Shown here one piece after another: positions 62,805 to 64,000 of a DNA stretch of 64,000 bases. Each line of letters opens with the position of its first letter. Position 1 is the stretch's first letter. Origin of the DNA: Ramlibacter agri. GTDB taxonomy: Bacteria; Pseudomonadota; Gammaproteobacteria; Burkholderiales; Burkholderiaceae_C. The position numbers and the translations under genes are program-made. The notes below the pieces were generated by a model. That model saw only the letters and a list, made by a program, of their open reading frames with translations. It was not told the DNA's origin and searched no databases. The DNA lies in assembly GCF_012927085.1 (NCBI RefSeq), contig NZ_JABBFX010000003.1, positions 310,001-374,000 on the forward strand. Reading direction: 5' to 3'.

Positions 62805-63845
62805 ATGAAGGTCTTCCTCAACGATCGGCATCCCCTGCACCACGGTCGTCACGAAATGTTCCGCGGCGAACTGGTGCCTTGCTTCGAAGTGCCAGCGCGT
62901 GCGGACTATGTGCTGCAGGAACTGCGGGACCGCAGCTTCGGCACGGTCCAGTCCGCGCCGCCGATCGAGCGTGCAACGCTGGAGCGTGTGCACGCCGCGC
63001 GCTACCTGGACTTCCTCACCGGCGCGTGGGACGAATGGGTCGCCCTGGACCCGGACAACGCGCAGCGCGACGCGCTGCCTTCGTACTGGCCCATCCGCAC
63101 CTTCCGCAGCGACGTGCTGCCTGCCAGCTTCCCGGCGCGGCTGGGACTGTTCTCCTTCGATGCCGGCTCGCCGCTGACGGCGGGCACCTGGGAAGCGGCG
63201 CGCCAGGGCGCGGCTTGCGCAGCTGCTGGCGCCGCGGCCTTGCTGGCCGGCGAGCGCAGCGCGTTCGTGCTGACCCGGCCGCCGGGCCATCACGCGGGAC
63301 CCGACTTCTTCGGCGGCTATTGCTTCCTGAACAACGCGGCCATCGCGGCGCAGGTCTTGCGCGACGGCGGCATGGAGCGCGTGGCCGTGCTCGATGTCGA
63401 CTACCACCACGGCAACGGCACGCAGGCCATCTTCTACGAGCGCGAAGACGTGTTCTTCGCCAGCGTGCATGGCGATCCGCACACCGAGTACCCGTACTAC
63501 CTGGGCTACGCCGACGAACGCGGGGAGGGCGCCGGCCTGGGCTGCAACCTCAACCTGCCGCTGCCCAAGGGCACGGACTTCGCGCGCTGGCGTGACGCAT
63601 TGCGCGTGGCGCTGCAGGCCATCGCGGCCCATGGCGCGCAGGCGCTGGTGGTCTCGCTGGGCGTCGACACCTTCGAGGCCGATCCGATCTCGGGCTTCCG
63701 GCTCGCGAGCGACGACTACCTTCGTGTCGGCGCCGACATCGCAGCCGCGGGGCTGCCGACGCTGTTCGTGCTGGAGGGCGGCTACGCCGTTGCGGAAGTC
63801 GGGCGCAACGTCGTGAACGTGCTGGCCGGTTTCGTGCAGGAATAA
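62805..63845 (+). CDS. Histone deacetylase/acetylpolyamine amidohydrolase family protein
   Basis: 346 residues, zinc-dependent deacetylase of small acetylated amines or lysines. Motifs: TRPPGHHAGPDFFGGYCFLN (the tandem catalytic His), VLDVDYHHGNGTQAIFY (Asp and His zinc ligands), LGVDTFEADPISGF (second Asp ligand) and LEGGYAVAEVG. The opening MKVFLNDRHPLHHGRHEMF with a long N-terminal loop resembles bacterial acetylpolyamine aminohydrolase (AphA). ATG at 62805; 122 bases from the divergent outer-membrane gene. Confidence 0.92.
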   Translation: MKVFLNDRHPLHHGRHEMFRGELVPCFEVPARADYVLQELRDRSFGTVQSAPPIERATLERVHAARYLDFLTGAWDEWVALDPDNAQRDALPSYWPIRTFRSDVLPASFPARLGLFSFDAGSPLTAGTWEAARQGAACAAAGAAALLAGERSAFVLTRPPGHHAGPDFFGGYCFLNNAAIAAQVLRDGGMERVAVLDVDYHHGNGTQAIFYEREDVFFASVHGDPHTEYPYYLGYADERGEGAGLGCNLNLPLPKGTDFARWRDALRVALQAIAAHGAQALVVSLGVDTFEADPISGFRLASDDYLRVGADIAAAGLPTLFVLEGGYAVAEVGRNVVNVLAGFVQE

Positions 63846-63936
63846 CGCATCCCATTTGCAATGTCGGCGCTGTCCGACGAACTTTACACGCGCGCCTTTC
63901 CAGACTCTGCGTTCCTTCCACTTGCGGAGTTTGAAA

Positions 63937-64000
63937 GTGAAAGCAGCGCTGTATTGCTCGATGGCCGTGCTGGCCGCATCCCTGCTCACCGCCTGCGGCG
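63937..64000 (+). CDS. Lipoprotein, 5' fragment (window end)
   Basis: GTG at 63937 with GGAG 7 bases upstream gives VKAALYCSMAVLAASLLTAC, ending in a lipobox (LLTAC-G). Only 21 codons are visible, so the product beyond an N-terminally acylated lipoprotein cannot be named. An in-frame TTG two codons upstream is an alternative start. Confidence 0.6.
   Translation, partial: MKAALYCSMAVLAASLLTACG

Overview
The window is high-GC, gene-dense DNA with overlapping ATGA starts, many Bug-type and branched-chain-amino-acid-type (Liv) solute receptors, and GC-rich dispersed repeats. Together these suggest a metabolically versatile betaproteobacterium of the Burkholderiales, most like the Comamonadaceae (Ramlibacter/Variovorax-like). 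This is inferred from gene content and repeats; no rRNA or other marker is present. There is no phage, IS element, CRISPR array or tRNA, and no gap between genes exceeds 300 bases.

Region 1 (1-20.7 kb) is a catabolic and uptake island. Leftward from 4549 run a thiolase, a PaaG-like crotonase and a large indolepyruvate:ferredoxin oxidoreductase that is cut by the window edge. Rightward from 4744 run an ABC receptor, LivH, a LivM-LivG fusion, LivF, an enolase-superfamily enzyme and an SDR. A mirror-image operon faces it from 19.4 kb down to 11.5 kb: a paralogous receptor, a paralogous enolase-superfamily enzyme, a second receptor, LivH, LivM, a LivG-LivF fusion and a 3-hydroxyisobutyrate-dehydrogenase-like enzyme. 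An MFS carrier lies behind it. Both receptor promoters carry the same palindrome, TCGTCG-N4-CGACGA, so one regulator (not in the window) probably controls both halves. A plausible scheme is uptake of a hydroxylated or aromatic carboxylate, dehydration or isomerisation, oxidation, conversion of a 2-oxo acid to an acyl-CoA, and thiolytic cleavage.

Region 2 (20.8-30.2 kb) holds a LysR regulator with a Bug receptor, divergent from a tannase/feruloyl-esterase-like lipoprotein, a second hydrolase lipoprotein and another Bug receptor. A dienelactone hydrolase and a receptor-permease fusion of the glycine-betaine type follow.

Region 3 (30.3-38.5 kb) is mixed: a lower-GC patch with an unknown gene and a DUF2867 gene, a His/Asp-rich secreted protein, a LysR helix-turn-helix remnant, a LytS/LytR-type two-component pair, a sterol-desaturase-family protein, a TetR/quinone-oxidoreductase pair sharing a 19-bp operator, and an FUSC-type transporter.

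Region 4 (38.6-51.9 kb) is a leucine/isovalerate (liu-type) cluster: an AraC regulator divergent from an acyl-CoA synthetase, both methylcrotonyl-CoA carboxylase subunits, a methylglutaconyl-CoA hydratase-like enzyme and HMG-CoA lyase, interspersed with a DUF4126 protein, an alpha/beta hydrolase, a GhrA-like reductase, YbaK, DUF1289 and a DsbA-family isomerase. No isovaleryl-CoA dehydrogenase is present here.

Region 5 (52-64 kb) has an MHS-type transporter, another ABC receptor, a double-length UvrA with four ATPase cassettes, a secreted trypsin-like protease, a small outer-membrane barrel, a histone-deacetylase/acetylpolyamine-amidohydrolase homologue and the start of a lipoprotein gene.
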